Part shown: positions 53,318 through 64,000 of the stretch, one piece after another
Position numbering within the stretch: position 1 is the stretch's first letter
How the letters are laid out: the number at the start of each line of letters is the position of its first letter
From: Hyphomicrobium sp.
Lineage (GTDB): Bacteria; Pseudomonadota; Alphaproteobacteria; Rhizobiales; Hyphomicrobiaceae
Reading direction: 5' to 3'
DNA: 64,000 nucleotides
Assembly (NCBI RefSeq): GCF_009026145.1
Contig: NZ_WBUE01000019.1
Span: 20,626-84,625, forward strand
Made by a program: the position numbers and the translations under genes
The notes under the pieces: model-generated
Told to the model about the DNA's origin: nothing
Databases searched by the model: none
What the model saw: only the letters and a program-made list of their open reading frames with translations

Positions 53318-54598
53318 ATGGCTCTTAAAACAAGGAGTCCCGTGTCGTCGGCTCTTTCATTGGCGATGCCGCGATTGACCATTGACACGAAGAAGGAGCT
53401 GAAGATTGGGTTTCTTGCTCCGCTATCTGGGAAATTGAAAGCCTGGGCGGAACCCGGATACCATGGTTGCGTCATCTGGAAGGATCGAGTGAATGCCAAC
53501 GGCGGCGTGCGCGTCGGCAACTGGCGATATCTCGTTGACATCGTCGCCTTCGACACAGAATTCAAGCCGGAAATCGCGCTTAAGGGTGCCCGGAAGCTCG
53601 TTCTCGAGGATGGAGTCAGGCTCCTGACAATGCTGGGTGGAAATGACTTCACTAGGCCAGTGCGGGACTTCGTAAATCAGCAGAGGATGCTTGTAACTAC
53701 CCTCCTCCCAAGTGATCTTTCCCCGGATGCGCCAACGCTTATCGCGCCGAGCGAAGTGCACCCGATCTACAACGTTACAGGCGTTGATTGGTTGAAACGT
53801 CATCAGCCACAAATAAAGACGGTCGCGATGTGTGCCCAGGATGATGCCCTTGGACTGCCTTCCATCGCCACGTACCGGGCTGCATTCGAGGCTGCCGGTA
53901 TAGAGCTTGTTGCCGAGCATTTGTTTGCGGCGGAGACATCCGATTTTTCGCACATCGTTGAAAAGCTCATGGAGCAGAGCCCGGATCTACTGTGCTGGGA
54001 TACAGCCTACGAGCCATTTGTCCATGCTCTAACGGAGGAAGCTTTCAAACGAGGTTTCAAAGGTTGGCTTCTCTCGTGCACGTGCGATGACTATCGGGAG
54101 TTGGTGACCAAGACGAGCATGGAGTTTATGGGGAGGTTTGTATTTCAGTTTCCCGACTTTGATGACCCGAAGCTCAACGACCCGAGGGTCAATTTCGTTG
54201 AGCCGAACTCGTTTTATAACGAATTTTGTTCGCGCTTTCCCGGCACGTGGAGCGCCGTCTCGTGGGAGTACGCCTCATCACTCGAACTCTGGAAGTCGGC
54301 GGTGGAGCGTGCTTGCACGTTCGAACCGCTCACAGTGCTTGCGATGATGAAGCTCGGCGGGGAAGGAAAACATGCATTCGGCGATGCGATTTGGTGGGGA
54401 CGCGAGCTATTTGGCATCGACAACGCACTCGTCGGAGATTGGCCGGTCGTCACAATACAGGACGGACGGGCGAGAATTGTCGAGTTTGGATCCATCACAA
54501 AGTGGTGGTCTGCTCATAGCGCGCTTTTGATTAAGCACATGCGGGAACTTCACCTCATGTGGGACCAGCGCGAGGAGCTTCTGGCTAACGGGCGGTGA
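53318..54598 (+). CDS. ABC transporter substrate-binding protein without visible signal peptide
   Basis: 426 residues of the periplasmic-binding type I fold (Leu/Ile/Val or amide/urea group): IGFLAPLSGKLKAWAEPGYHG, the motif LVTTLLPSDLSPDAP, and a hinge region with KTVAMCAQDDALGLPSIATYRAAFEAAG. The N-terminus (MALKTRSPVSSALSLAMPRLTIDTKKE) has no clear Sec or Tat signal, unlike the decayed paralogue upstream. The true gene may have lost its 5' end, or the protein may be a cytosolic sensor. No permease or ATPase gene is linked. Confidence 0.78.
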   Translation: MALKTRSPVSSALSLAMPRLTIDTKKELKIGFLAPLSGKLKAWAEPGYHGCVIWKDRVNANGGVRVGNWRYLVDIVAFDTEFKPEIALKGARKLVLEDGVRLLTMLGGNDFTRPVRDFVNQQRMLVTTLLPSDLSPDAPTLIAPSEVHPIYNVTGVDWLKRHQPQIKTVAMCAQDDALGLPSIATYRAAFEAAGIELVAEHLFAAETSDFSHIVEKLMEQSPDLLCWDTAYEPFVHALTEEAFKRGFKGWLLSCTCDDYRELVTKTSMEFMGRFVFQFPDFDDPKLNDPRVNFVEPNSFYNEFCSRFPGTWSAVSWEYASSLELWKSAVERACTFEPLTVLAMMKLGGEGKHAFGDAIWWGRELFGIDNALVGDWPVVTIQDGRARIVEFGSITKWWSAHSALLIKHMRELHLMWDQREELLANGR

Positions 54599-54611
54599 AG
54601 GAGGCCGGTTG

Positions 54612-55376
54612 CTACGGCGAGTAGATCATGTCCTCCTGCGTCGACGCGATGAGGAGCTTCATAAATTCGACAGCGCCTTCGATGTCGCGGCTGGCGAGTG
54701 CCTTGTACAACGACCGCAGCTTCTTCTGGCCCTCGAGGATACGCTCTGGCGAAAGAGTCTGTATACGCGTTGCACACCAGTGAGGCTGTCGGCGAACCTC
54801 GTTCACGATGCCATACATGGTGACAAACAAAGGGATGTGAGTTCCTTCGGCAATCGTCATCAAGAACTGCTTCTCGAGATGCGCGAACCTTTCGGCGTCT
54901 GCAACGATCCCCTCAATTTCCTCGAGCAGCTTGCGCAAGACGGCGAGCTCCCGTGCGGACAAATTCAATGTCGCGAGTCGCACCATTTCAGGTTCCAAGA
55001 TTGAGCAGATCACGCTCATTTCGAAGGGCGAGGCTGTTTCTGCTATCGTGCTGACATCCAGTAGGTGCGTAACGGCGCTCCTTGCGTCTTGCGCGGCCGC
55101 CGTTCTGCGGAAGGTGACGAAGGTTCCGCTATTTGGGCGCCGGGCAACGATGCCATAGGACTCCAAGAACTCGAGTGCTTGGCGGATCGTCGTGCGTGTT
55201 ACATTCAACTCGCCGGCGAGCTCCCGCTCCGCTTCGATGCGTGTGCCGTAGGAGTACTCACTAGCGATCTTCGCAAAGAGCTTGGCCGCCGTCGCCTTCA
55301 CCTTCTCCTTTACGAACGGTTGGTTTAGAGCGTCGCCTTCCCATGGTGGTTGGGGAATGCTGACCGTGTCCGACAT
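54612..55376 (-). CDS. GntR/FadR-family transcriptional regulator
   Basis: 254 residues from MSDTVSIPQPPW. The winged helix reads TRIEAERELAGELNVTRTTIRQALEFLESYGIVARRPNSGTFV, and an FCD ligand domain follows (FEMSVICSILEPEMVRLATLNL, EKQFLMTIAEGTHIPLFVTMYGIVNEV). It is intact, unlike the GntR gene at 50.1 kb. It is divergent from trimethylamine dehydrogenase and 13 bp from the convergent end of the substrate-binding gene. It is the best candidate to control tmd, with a TTGGA-N5-TCCAA palindrome before that gene. Confidence 0.85.
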   Translation of the reverse strand: MSDTVSIPQPPWEGDALNQPFVKEKVKATAAKLFAKIASEYSYGTRIEAERELAGELNVTRTTIRQALEFLESYGIVARRPNSGTFVTFRRTAAAQDARSAVTHLLDVSTIAETASPFEMSVICSILEPEMVRLATLNLSARELAVLRKLLEEIEGIVADAERFAHLEKQFLMTIAEGTHIPLFVTMYGIVNEVRRQPHWCATRIQTLSPERILEGQKKLRSLYKALASRDIEGAVEFMKLLIASTQEDMIYSP

Positions 55377-58026
<2,650 letters not shown>

Positions 58027-58174
58027 CGAGGTTCCTCCGGGCTCCGGCAAACCGAGGATCGGCTCAGGCTGATCCAAGGTTTCGCCGGGTCTCCGAGCAA
58101 GCTTTTGTGCTGCCGCCATCTCATTCGAAATCAAAGCGGCAGTCGAAGGTAATTGGCGGACTAGGATTCCGGTT

Positions 58175-61100
58175 GTGGAAGCGCGCGAAGTTCTTTGGGG
58201 TCTCGGCACACAGCAGCTGATCATGTTTTACGTGATCGGCATCGCTTCGATGGCGATGTTTGCTTATGGGTTTTACTACCACGTGGCGAAGTACGCGCGT
58301 GGCCGCTCGCTTGGCGCGCCGCTGGACTTGCCGCGACGGTTTCTACGCATGGTGCTGGACGTTTTCTCCCAACGCACAGTGGCGCGAAGCGATCGTTTGG
58401 CAGGGCTAGCGCACGCCGGAATCTTCTACGGGTACTTTTTCGGGTTCATCGCAACGGCGCTTTACTTCATCGAGATCGACATTGTGAGGCCGCTGACGGG
58501 GATAACCTTCGTCAAGGGCAATATGTACCTAATTATGAGCCTTCTTTTGGATTTGGGCCATTTGGCCCTGATCTGCGGGCTTATCTATCTGATGATCCGA
58601 CGGGGGTTTTTCCACCTCCCGAAGTTGAACTACATCCGCTCTTACGAGCATGAGACGCAACTGCGCCGCGTCGCCAAGGAGTGGCGCATTGAAGACTGGG
58701 CGTTTGTATCGGTTTTGTTGGTCATCGAGTTGACAGGCTTTGTACAGGAAGCGGTTGGCCTGATGATCGATAAACCCGCGTGGGCGGCGTGGTCGCCTGT
58801 CGGGTTCACCGTAACAAAGGCTTTCACCGCGAGCGGAATGTCGCTGGAGACAGCCGCTTCCATCCGCGGCGCAAATTGGTGGATGCACGGTGTTCTTGCG
58901 CTGGCGTTTACAGCGGCCATCCCCTGGTACAAAGCCAAACACATCATCGCTGCCGTTGGGTCGCTGTTCATGAGGGACCGACGGCCGCTGGCCCGACTCC
59001 CGGCCGAGCCGAAGAATGCCGCTAGGGCTGGGATAGCCTCTATTGATGACTTTACCTGGAAGGACATGCTGCATCTCGACGCGTGCACGAAGTGCGGGCG
59101 TTGCCACGAGGCTTGTCCCGCTCGCACGGCGGGGTATCCGCTTAGCCCCAGAGACTTCATTCTCGATCTGCGCGTCTACAACGATGCGGCGCAGGGATGT
59201 GCGCTCCCCGCTCCACCCAGTCTGATCGGGGGGGTTATTTCCGCCGAGACGCTTTGGGCGTGCCGGTCATGCGGCGCATGCCAAGAAATCTGCCCCGTGG
59301 GAATTGAGCATCCGTCGCTGATCGTGCGTATGCGCCGGCACCTCGTAGAGACGGGGGTGATGGATCCGCTGCTGCGAAACACGATCACGACAATCGGCGA
59401 CACCGGAAATAGTTTCGGCGAGAATACGCGCAAGCGCGCGCAATGGACGAAGAGCCTCGAATTCCGTGTGAAGGATATTCGCGAGGAAGCGGCCGAAACG
59501 CTTTGGTTCGTTGGTGACTACGCCTCATTCGATCCCCGTAACCAGAAAGTCAGCCAGACGGTTGCGCGCTTGTTGAAGGCGGCAGGTGAGGACTTTGCGC
59601 TTCTGCACGAGGGAGAGAAGACAGCCGGTAACGACGTGCGTCGCGTCGGCGAAGAAGGCCTATTCGAGGAACTAGCCCTCCACAACATCGGGCAGATGAA
59701 GAGCGCCAAGTCATTCAAACGCATCATCACGACCGATCCGCATAGTTACAACACCATCAAGAATGAATACCCAACCCTTGGGGATGTGGCGCCAATCACG
59801 CACTACAGCACCGTCCTGGCGGAGTTGCTCAGGAATGGGCGCCTTGAAGTGAAGAATCCGCTGAAGAAGCGGGTGACGTTCCATGATCCCTGCCACCTCG
59901 GGCGCCTGAATGGCGGCTACGAGGCACCGCGCGAAGTGCTGCAGCTAATCGGCTGTGAGCTCATCGAGATGCCGCGCAATCGGGACAACTCTTTCTGTTG
60001 TGGCGCCGGCGGCGGACGCATCTGGATTCCCGATACACCTGGTACCGAGAAGCCTTCCGAAAACCGCGTGCATGAGGCCGCGCGACTTGGATCGCTCGAC
60101 GTGTTTGTCACTTGCTGTCCAAAGGATCTCGTAATGTTTGAGGATGCGCGAAAGACCGGCGGTCACGAGAAGGATTTCGTGGTCCAGGACCTCGCCGAGT
60201 TGGTCGCCGAGGCAATTGAGCTCAAATCGCTCAAGCTTCAAGACTTGCCGACGCTCGCAGATCGCATTGTCAAGGCGGTTGCCAACCAGATCTCCGATGC
60301 CGTTGCCGCGCGACTCGATGCCGTCATCACGGGGCGTCTTGCCGGTGCGTCCCCGTCCGCGCCCACTGGTTCTACCCCCGCGTTGCCTCCACCCATGTCT
60401 GCGCCGCCCGCGTCAGCCGAGCGCAGCGATGCGAACGCCGAGGCGCCAGCGGTTGCGCCTCCTGCAGTTGCGGATGCCGTCAGAGCTGCGCCGCCGCCTC
60501 AGTCGACCGCACTCACGCCAGCTAAATGGGGCGATCTCAAGCCGGTTCAACCCGCCGTCTTCGCAAACTACACCGCGCCTCCAAAGGAGGGGCCTCGCAT
60601 TCTTGTCACCGTGAAGCACGTGGCGAAATTGGGTGATGAGTACGAGTTCACGCCGGATGGCCGCGATGTCCGCAAAGAGTTCATGGAATTCTCCTTGAAC
60701 GAATGGGACGACGCCGCTCTTGAGGAAGCGCTGCAGCGTGTCGAAAAACTCGGAAGAGGCGAGGTTGTCGCAATCACGGTAGGGGATGCGGATGCCGATG
60801 CCTCACTGCTCAAAGCATTGGCGAAGGGGGCGCATCGCGCCGTTAGGATCTGGGATCCCGCGTTGGCGAACGCCGATCCGATCACGACGGCCCGAGCGTT
60901 GGCGGGCATAGCACGACTTGAATCCGCCGACCTCATCTTCTGCGGTGTCCAATCTGGCGACCACGCGCACGGTGCGACGGGCACAGCGCTCGCACGCATA
61001 CTCGGATTGCCCCACGCAGCCGTCGTGGTCGGAGTCGAGTGGGATGGCAGCTCGAAGCTGACGCTCGCACGAGAATTGGAAGGCGGACTACGTCACAATT

Positions 61101-61360
61101 TCGAGCTCAAGGCTCCTGCTGTCGTCGCAATTCAGACAGGTATCAATACGCCGCGCTTTGCGACAATGAAGATGATCAAGCAGGCCAAGCAAAAACCGCT
61201 GGTCGTTGTAGACGGTGCCGGCGTTGTCGATGGGAGCGGCGGCTACCTGGTGCGCCGAATGTACATTCCCAAGCAGACGAAGGCGGAAATGCTTAAGGGC
61301 GCCCCGCAGGAGGTCGCAAAATTCATCGCCGATCTCGTGCGCCAGAAGAAGGGAGCATAG
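58175..61360 (+). CDS. Fusion of a DgcB-like membrane Fe-S oxidoreductase with electron-transfer flavoprotein beta (EtfB)
   Basis: 1061 residues from a GTG. Five membrane helices lie in residues 14-270. Two 4Fe-4S motifs follow: CTKCGRCHEACP near 302 and CRSCGACQEICP near 362. Two CCG (HdrB-type) parts are near 570 (DPCHLGRLNGGYEAP, FCCGAGGG) and 643 (VTCCPKDLVMF). A Pro/Ala-rich linker of about 70 residues (725-795) leads to a complete EtfB domain (806-1061: PRILVTVKHVAKLG, FSLNEWDDAALEEAL, GVQSGDHAHGATGTALARILG). The N-terminal part is DgcB-like, known to pass electrons from ETF to quinone. The fusion would hold the ETF on the membrane acceptor, downstream of tmd. Confidence 0.9.
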   Translation: MEAREVLWGLGTQQLIMFYVIGIASMAMFAYGFYYHVAKYARGRSLGAPLDLPRRFLRMVLDVFSQRTVARSDRLAGLAHAGIFYGYFFGFIATALYFIEIDIVRPLTGITFVKGNMYLIMSLLLDLGHLALICGLIYLMIRRGFFHLPKLNYIRSYEHETQLRRVAKEWRIEDWAFVSVLLVIELTGFVQEAVGLMIDKPAWAAWSPVGFTVTKAFTASGMSLETAASIRGANWWMHGVLALAFTAAIPWYKAKHIIAAVGSLFMRDRRPLARLPAEPKNAARAGIASIDDFTWKDMLHLDACTKCGRCHEACPARTAGYPLSPRDFILDLRVYNDAAQGCALPAPPSLIGGVISAETLWACRSCGACQEICPVGIEHPSLIVRMRRHLVETGVMDPLLRNTITTIGDTGNSFGENTRKRAQWTKSLEFRVKDIREEAAETLWFVGDYASFDPRNQKVSQTVARLLKAAGEDFALLHEGEKTAGNDVRRVGEEGLFEELALHNIGQMKSAKSFKRIITTDPHSYNTIKNEYPTLGDVAPITHYSTVLAELLRNGRLEVKNPLKKRVTFHDPCHLGRLNGGYEAPREVLQLIGCELIEMPRNRDNSFCCGAGGGRIWIPDTPGTEKPSENRVHEAARLGSLDVFVTCCPKDLVMFEDARKTGGHEKDFVVQDLAELVAEAIELKSLKLQDLPTLADRIVKAVANQISDAVAARLDAVITGRLAGASPSAPTGSTPALPPPMSAPPASAERSDANAEAPAVAPPAVADAVRAAPPPQSTALTPAKWGDLKPVQPAVFANYTAPPKEGPRILVTVKHVAKLGDEYEFTPDGRDVRKEFMEFSLNEWDDAALEEALQRVEKLGRGEVVAITVGDADADASLLKALAKGAHRAVRIWDPALANADPITTARALAGIARLESADLIFCGVQSGDHAHGATGTALARILGLPHAAVVVGVEWDGSSKLTLARELEGGLRHNFELKAPAVVAIQTGINTPRFATMKMIKQAKQKPLVVVDGAGVVDGSGGYLVRRMYIPKQTKAEMLKGAPQEVAKFIADLVRQKKGA

Positions 61361-61415
61361 GCATGCCGGGGACGCTGATCATTGGAGAGCACCAAAATGG
61401 GCCGCTCGTGCCTCC
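61112..61415 (+). repeat. First copy of a diverged duplication of the etfB 3' end and etfA start
   Basis: Covers the last 80 codons of the fused EtfB domain and the first ~17 codons of an etfA-like start at 61363 ([14 protein letters not shown]). It corresponds to 61746-62038. Copies are alike in order and reading frame but differ at many bases, mostly at synonymous sites, and in one two-codon indel (ML in TKAEMLKGAP). Confidence 0.85.
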
Positions 61416-61425
61416 TGCCACCATC
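61363..61425 (+). pseudogene. Remnant of an etfA start
   Basis: The ATG at 61363, 2 bp after the fusion stop, begins [15 protein letters not shown], which matches the start of the intact etfA ([15 protein letters not shown]). After about 17 codons the similarity ends and the frame continues in unrelated sequence. The 61426-61745 stretch has no other recognised content. Confidence 0.75.
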
Positions 61426-61745
61426 AGGAGGGCCGGGTATTGCGCCGCTGCGGTTGAGCTCCGCGACGGTCAGATTGACGATGCCGGCGGCGAGATGGCG
61501 ACCAAAGGGGTCCAGCCGGCAGCAGCCGCCTTGCCGAAACTGATGAGAACTCGCGGTCCCCTCAGGCGCGGAGCGGTTGGTGGAAGGCCGCGATTGGGAG
61601 GCGACCGTCCAGAAGTATACCAATTAGGTACCGCACGCAGTAGTTGGCGCACTCTCCGGTACGTGTTATGGTTCCAATGAATGAGCCAGGCCGCACCTGG
61701 CGTGGTGGGTCTGGGGGGCGGCCTCCGGCACAGTCACGAGCTGAA

Positions 61746-61988
61746 ATCGCCGCGGTCGTTGCAATACGGACGGGCCTCGAGACGCCCCGCTTTGCGATCA
61801 TGAGAACGGTCGGACAGGCCAAGCAAAAGCCACTTGTGTTGGTTGAAGGGGCGGGAGCGGTCGGCGGGAGTGGCGGCTGTTTGGTGCGCCGAACGGACAT
61901 TCCCAGGCAGACAAAAGCGGAAAAAGGCGCACCGCAGGAGGTCGCGAAGATCATCGCCGATCTCATGCACCAGAAGAAGGGGGGATGA
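61746..61988 (+). pseudogene. C-terminal fragment of a second etfB
   Basis: About 80 codons matching the end of the EtfB domain: VVAIRTGLETPRFAIM, QAKQKPLVLVEGAG, LVRRTDIPRQTKAEKGAPQ, and [11 protein letters not shown]. The N-terminal two thirds, including the nucleotide site, are missing. An open frame from 61644 reaches it through unrelated residues. Its stop overlaps the etfA start as ATGA. It looks like the tail of a former free-standing etfB that had been linked to the present etfA. Confidence 0.8.
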
Positions 61989-62038
61989 ACATGCCGGGCA
62001 CACTGATCATTGGGGACCACCTAAATGGCTCCGTTCGC
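61746..62038 (+). repeat. Second copy of the etfB-etfA junction duplication
   Basis: Partner of 61112-61415. It runs from the etfB fragment into the first codons of the functional etfA. Confidence 0.85.
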
Positions 62039-62956
62039 GACATCACGAAGGAAATGATCGGCGCTGCGCTATCGATCAAGGACCGCCTCGGCGGGCCCAT
62101 GATCGTTGCATTGATGTCGGAAAACCCGGGAGCGCTAACGGGTGCGGTGAACCTGCAGGGCGTTGATCAAATTGTCACCGTCAAGACGGCCGGCGATCAC
62201 TTCGATCCGCACGTCTACGAGGAAGCTGCACTCAAGCTCGGCGAGCGCTTCCAGCCGAAAGTCATCTTGTGTGGCCACACCGTGAACGGCATGGGCTGCG
62301 CCGCCGCAGTGGCCGCGCGTCTGGGCGCCGGCTTCGCAAGCGACGTACTTGGCCTCGACGTCGAGAACGGTGAGCTTGTCGCCACTCGCGGAGCTTACGG
62401 AAACAAGGTCAATCTCGAGGTTTCCTTCACTGGTCGCGATATCGTCGTGCTCGCACTACGAGGCGCGACATTTCCGGTCCCCACCGCAGTCGGCAATGCT
62501 CAGATCACCGGTGTCGACGTCGATTTCTCCGCCGTTACTGCAAATATGCAGCATAAGGGCTATGTCGAGGCGCCGCCTTCGAACATCGACATCGCCAAGG
62601 CGGAATACATCCTTTCTGTCGGACGTGGCATCCAGGAAAAGAACAACCTGCCGCGTTTTGAGCAACTTGCCGAAAGAATGGGATTCACGTTCGGGTGCTC
62701 GCGTCCGATCGTCGATGCAGGGTGGCTACCAAAACCCCATCAGGTTGGACAATCCGGAAGAGTGGCCAGCTCCTGCAAACTCTATATCGCTATCGGCATT
62801 TCGGGTGCGGTCCAGCACCTATTCGGCATGAAGCACGTCGATACCATTATCGCTGTGAATAGTGATCCAGAGGCGCCGATTTTCAACGTCGCCACGTACG
62901 GGGCTTGCATGGACTTGTTCGAACTTACAAAAGAGTTGGAGGCGCAGTTCAATTAG
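61985..62956 (+). CDS. etfA: Electron-transfer flavoprotein alpha subunit
   Basis: 323 residues from the ATG at 61985 or 321 from 61991. The second start matches the etfA remnant at 61363. The C-terminal FAD domain is complete: [51 protein letters not shown] and DPEAPIF. It should pair with the EtfB domain fused to the DgcB-like protein and accept electrons from trimethylamine dehydrogenase. No other intact etfB is present in the window. Confidence 0.93.
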   Translation: MNMPGTLIIGDHLNGSVRDITKEMIGAALSIKDRLGGPMIVALMSENPGALTGAVNLQGVDQIVTVKTAGDHFDPHVYEEAALKLGERFQPKVILCGHTVNGMGCAAAVAARLGAGFASDVLGLDVENGELVATRGAYGNKVNLEVSFTGRDIVVLALRGATFPVPTAVGNAQITGVDVDFSAVTANMQHKGYVEAPPSNIDIAKAEYILSVGRGIQEKNNLPRFEQLAERMGFTFGCSRPIVDAGWLPKPHQVGQSGRVASSCKLYIAIGISGAVQHLFGMKHVDTIIAVNSDPEAPIFNVATYGACMDLFELTKELEAQFN

Positions 62957-63067
62957 CGATCAAGAGTAGTATCAGGGAACGTAAGAAATTCCCGTAAGAG
63001 ACAACGATAGAAACGCCAAAAACGGTGATCAGGGAGATTGGGGAGAGAAACATGGGAGAGCTGTTAA

Positions 63068-63877
63068 ATGACGATAGCAACAGAAACGCAGAGGTTGACA
63101 GCCTCTGCTAACGACAAGCTGATTCGAGGGATCGATTGGCGGGGCGCATTTTGGGTTGCGAGCGGTGTTCCGGCACTCGTTCTCTTCTCCATCGGCGGCA
63201 TTGCAGGCACGGTAGGCAAAGTGGCCTTCCTGGTCTGGATCGTCTCCATGATCATGGGCTTCATTCAGTCGTTCACATACGCCGAGATTGCCGGATTGTT
63301 TCCCAACAAATCCGGCGGCGCATCCGTTTATGGGGCCGCCGCATGGGTCCGCTATGGTAAGTGGATCGCCCCAATGTCCGTCTGGTGCAACTGGGTTGCG
63401 TGGACTCCGGTGCTTTCTCTCGGATGTTCAATCGCGGCCGCGTACATCTTGAATGCGGTCGCGCCAATTCCACCCGCAGACGCTCCGGAAGTGCTGGCCT
63501 GGGTCAAAGCCCATGCCGGGTCAATTGCCGCGGATAGCCCGCGCGTCGCAGAGTGGCTGGCGGCAAACGCTGGCAAGACCGCGCAGGATGCGATTGCGGC
63601 GCTCATGAGCGCGGATGGCGTGTCAGCTCTCACACCTGCAATTCGCAACTGGACGCTGGCTGCAGGCATCTTGGGTCCTGTCGGCTTCTCGTTCAACTCC
63701 GCGTTCTGGATCGGCGCGGCGCTGATGCTGGTCGTTTTCGCGATCCAGCACAGAGGCATCAGCGGAACGGCGAGTGTCCAGAAGTTCATTGGTCTTGCCG
63801 TGATCATTCCGATGCTGATCGTCGGAGTCGTTCCGATTCTTACCGGCCAGATCGACTGGTCTAACTACACGCCGTGA
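63068..63877 (+). pseudogene. APC-family amino acid/amine permease, 3' end cut by an insertion sequence
   Basis: 269 residues with about six membrane helices in an APC pattern: GVPALVLFSIGGIAGTVGKVAFLVW, FTYAEIAGLFPNKSGGASVYGAAAWVRYG, then an extended loop rich in Ala, and FSFNSAFWIGAALMLVVF. Homologues are about twice as long. After NYTP the sequence reads TGACCTGAGACC and leads into an IS3-type orfA, so the stop is supplied by the insertion. It could have imported trimethylamine or another amine. The remaining half lies beyond the window if still present. Confidence 0.8.
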
Positions 63878-64000
63878 CCTGAGACCCGCGATCTCCTCCA
63901 GCTTTGGGTAGAGTCCGCTACTCCAGAGGAGGCGGATGATGCGCAAGTCGAGGTTCACGGAAGAGCAGATCATCGCGGTGCTGCGTGAGCAGGAAGCCGG
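63870..64000 (+). mobile_element. Left end of an IS3-family insertion sequence with orfA start
   Basis: A transposase orfA begins at 63936 or 63939 after AGAGGAGG: MMRKSRFTEEQIIAVLREQEAG, typical of the HTH_Tnp_1 subunit of IS3-family (IS407-like) elements. The upstream 60 bp starting with TGACCTGAGACC is the presumed left inverted repeat; its exact edge is within a few bases of 63870. The element continues past the end of the window. Confidence 0.85.

Overview
The window is a high-GC stretch of an alphaproteobacterial genome. Gene content points to a methylotrophic, facultatively oxygen-limited member of the Hyphomicrobiales (Hyphomicrobium-like): trimethylamine dehydrogenase, a methylglutamate/sarcosine-oxidase cluster, a formaldehyde-activating-enzyme homologue, a FixL-like PAS kinase and FixK/Fnr-type boxes. 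The genus is inference. I see no rRNA, tRNA or CRISPR array.

Region 1 (1-13.4 kb) looks like one stress regulon built around a LysR regulator (5401-6303). It holds a bufferin-type RiPP operon (bufABCD), three tandem peroxiredoxin-like genes, a 3-hydroxybutyrate dehydrogenase, a secreted cupin with an MFS transporter, a Met-rich secreted metallopeptidase with a small secreted protein, and a DUF302 protein with a patatin. Five promoters carry the same ~65-bp architecture (ATAG-N7-CTAT, then ATTTC 24 bp after the start of CTAT, then a -10-like hexamer). A sixth, degenerate copy precedes bufA. This shared promoter is one of the two most interesting observations.

Region 2 (13.5-37.1 kb) is an energy/low-oxygen block: a GH13 glucosidase, a glucoamylase-like protein and an ABC exporter; a small HTH protein with pfkB; ppsA; a truncated FixK-like remnant; polX; a hybrid kinase with a FixL-like PAS; a CheR-like methyltransferase; a tightly overlapped acs-pdhA-pdhB-pdhC-acp operon; phoU; fpg; and two conserved hypotheticals. 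Several intergenic regions hold TTGA-N6-TCAA sites.

Region 3 (37.4-50 kb), all on the minus strand, is a C1-amine operon: FAD oxidoreductase, a GmaS/GlnT-type glutamine synthetase, mgsABC (glutamate-synthase-like), an unknown small protein, mgdABCD (sarcosine-oxidase-like) and a Fae homologue that appears to lack the catalytic histidine. It should convert methylamine or sarcosine N-methyl groups to C1 units.

Region 4 (50-64 kb) is a decaying and rearranging trimethylamine locus: a frameshifted GntR gene, a candidate sRNA, a TPR protein, a substrate-binding pseudogene and an intact paralogue without a signal peptide, a second GntR regulator, trimethylamine dehydrogenase, a 1061-residue fusion of a DgcB-like membrane Fe-S oxidoreductase with EtfB, a partial duplication of etfB/etfA, etfA, and an APC permease cut short by an IS3-family element at the window edge. 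TMA dehydrogenase would pass electrons to the ETF, whose beta subunit is covalently tied to its presumed quinone-reducing partner. This fusion is the other leading candidate for something undescribed.
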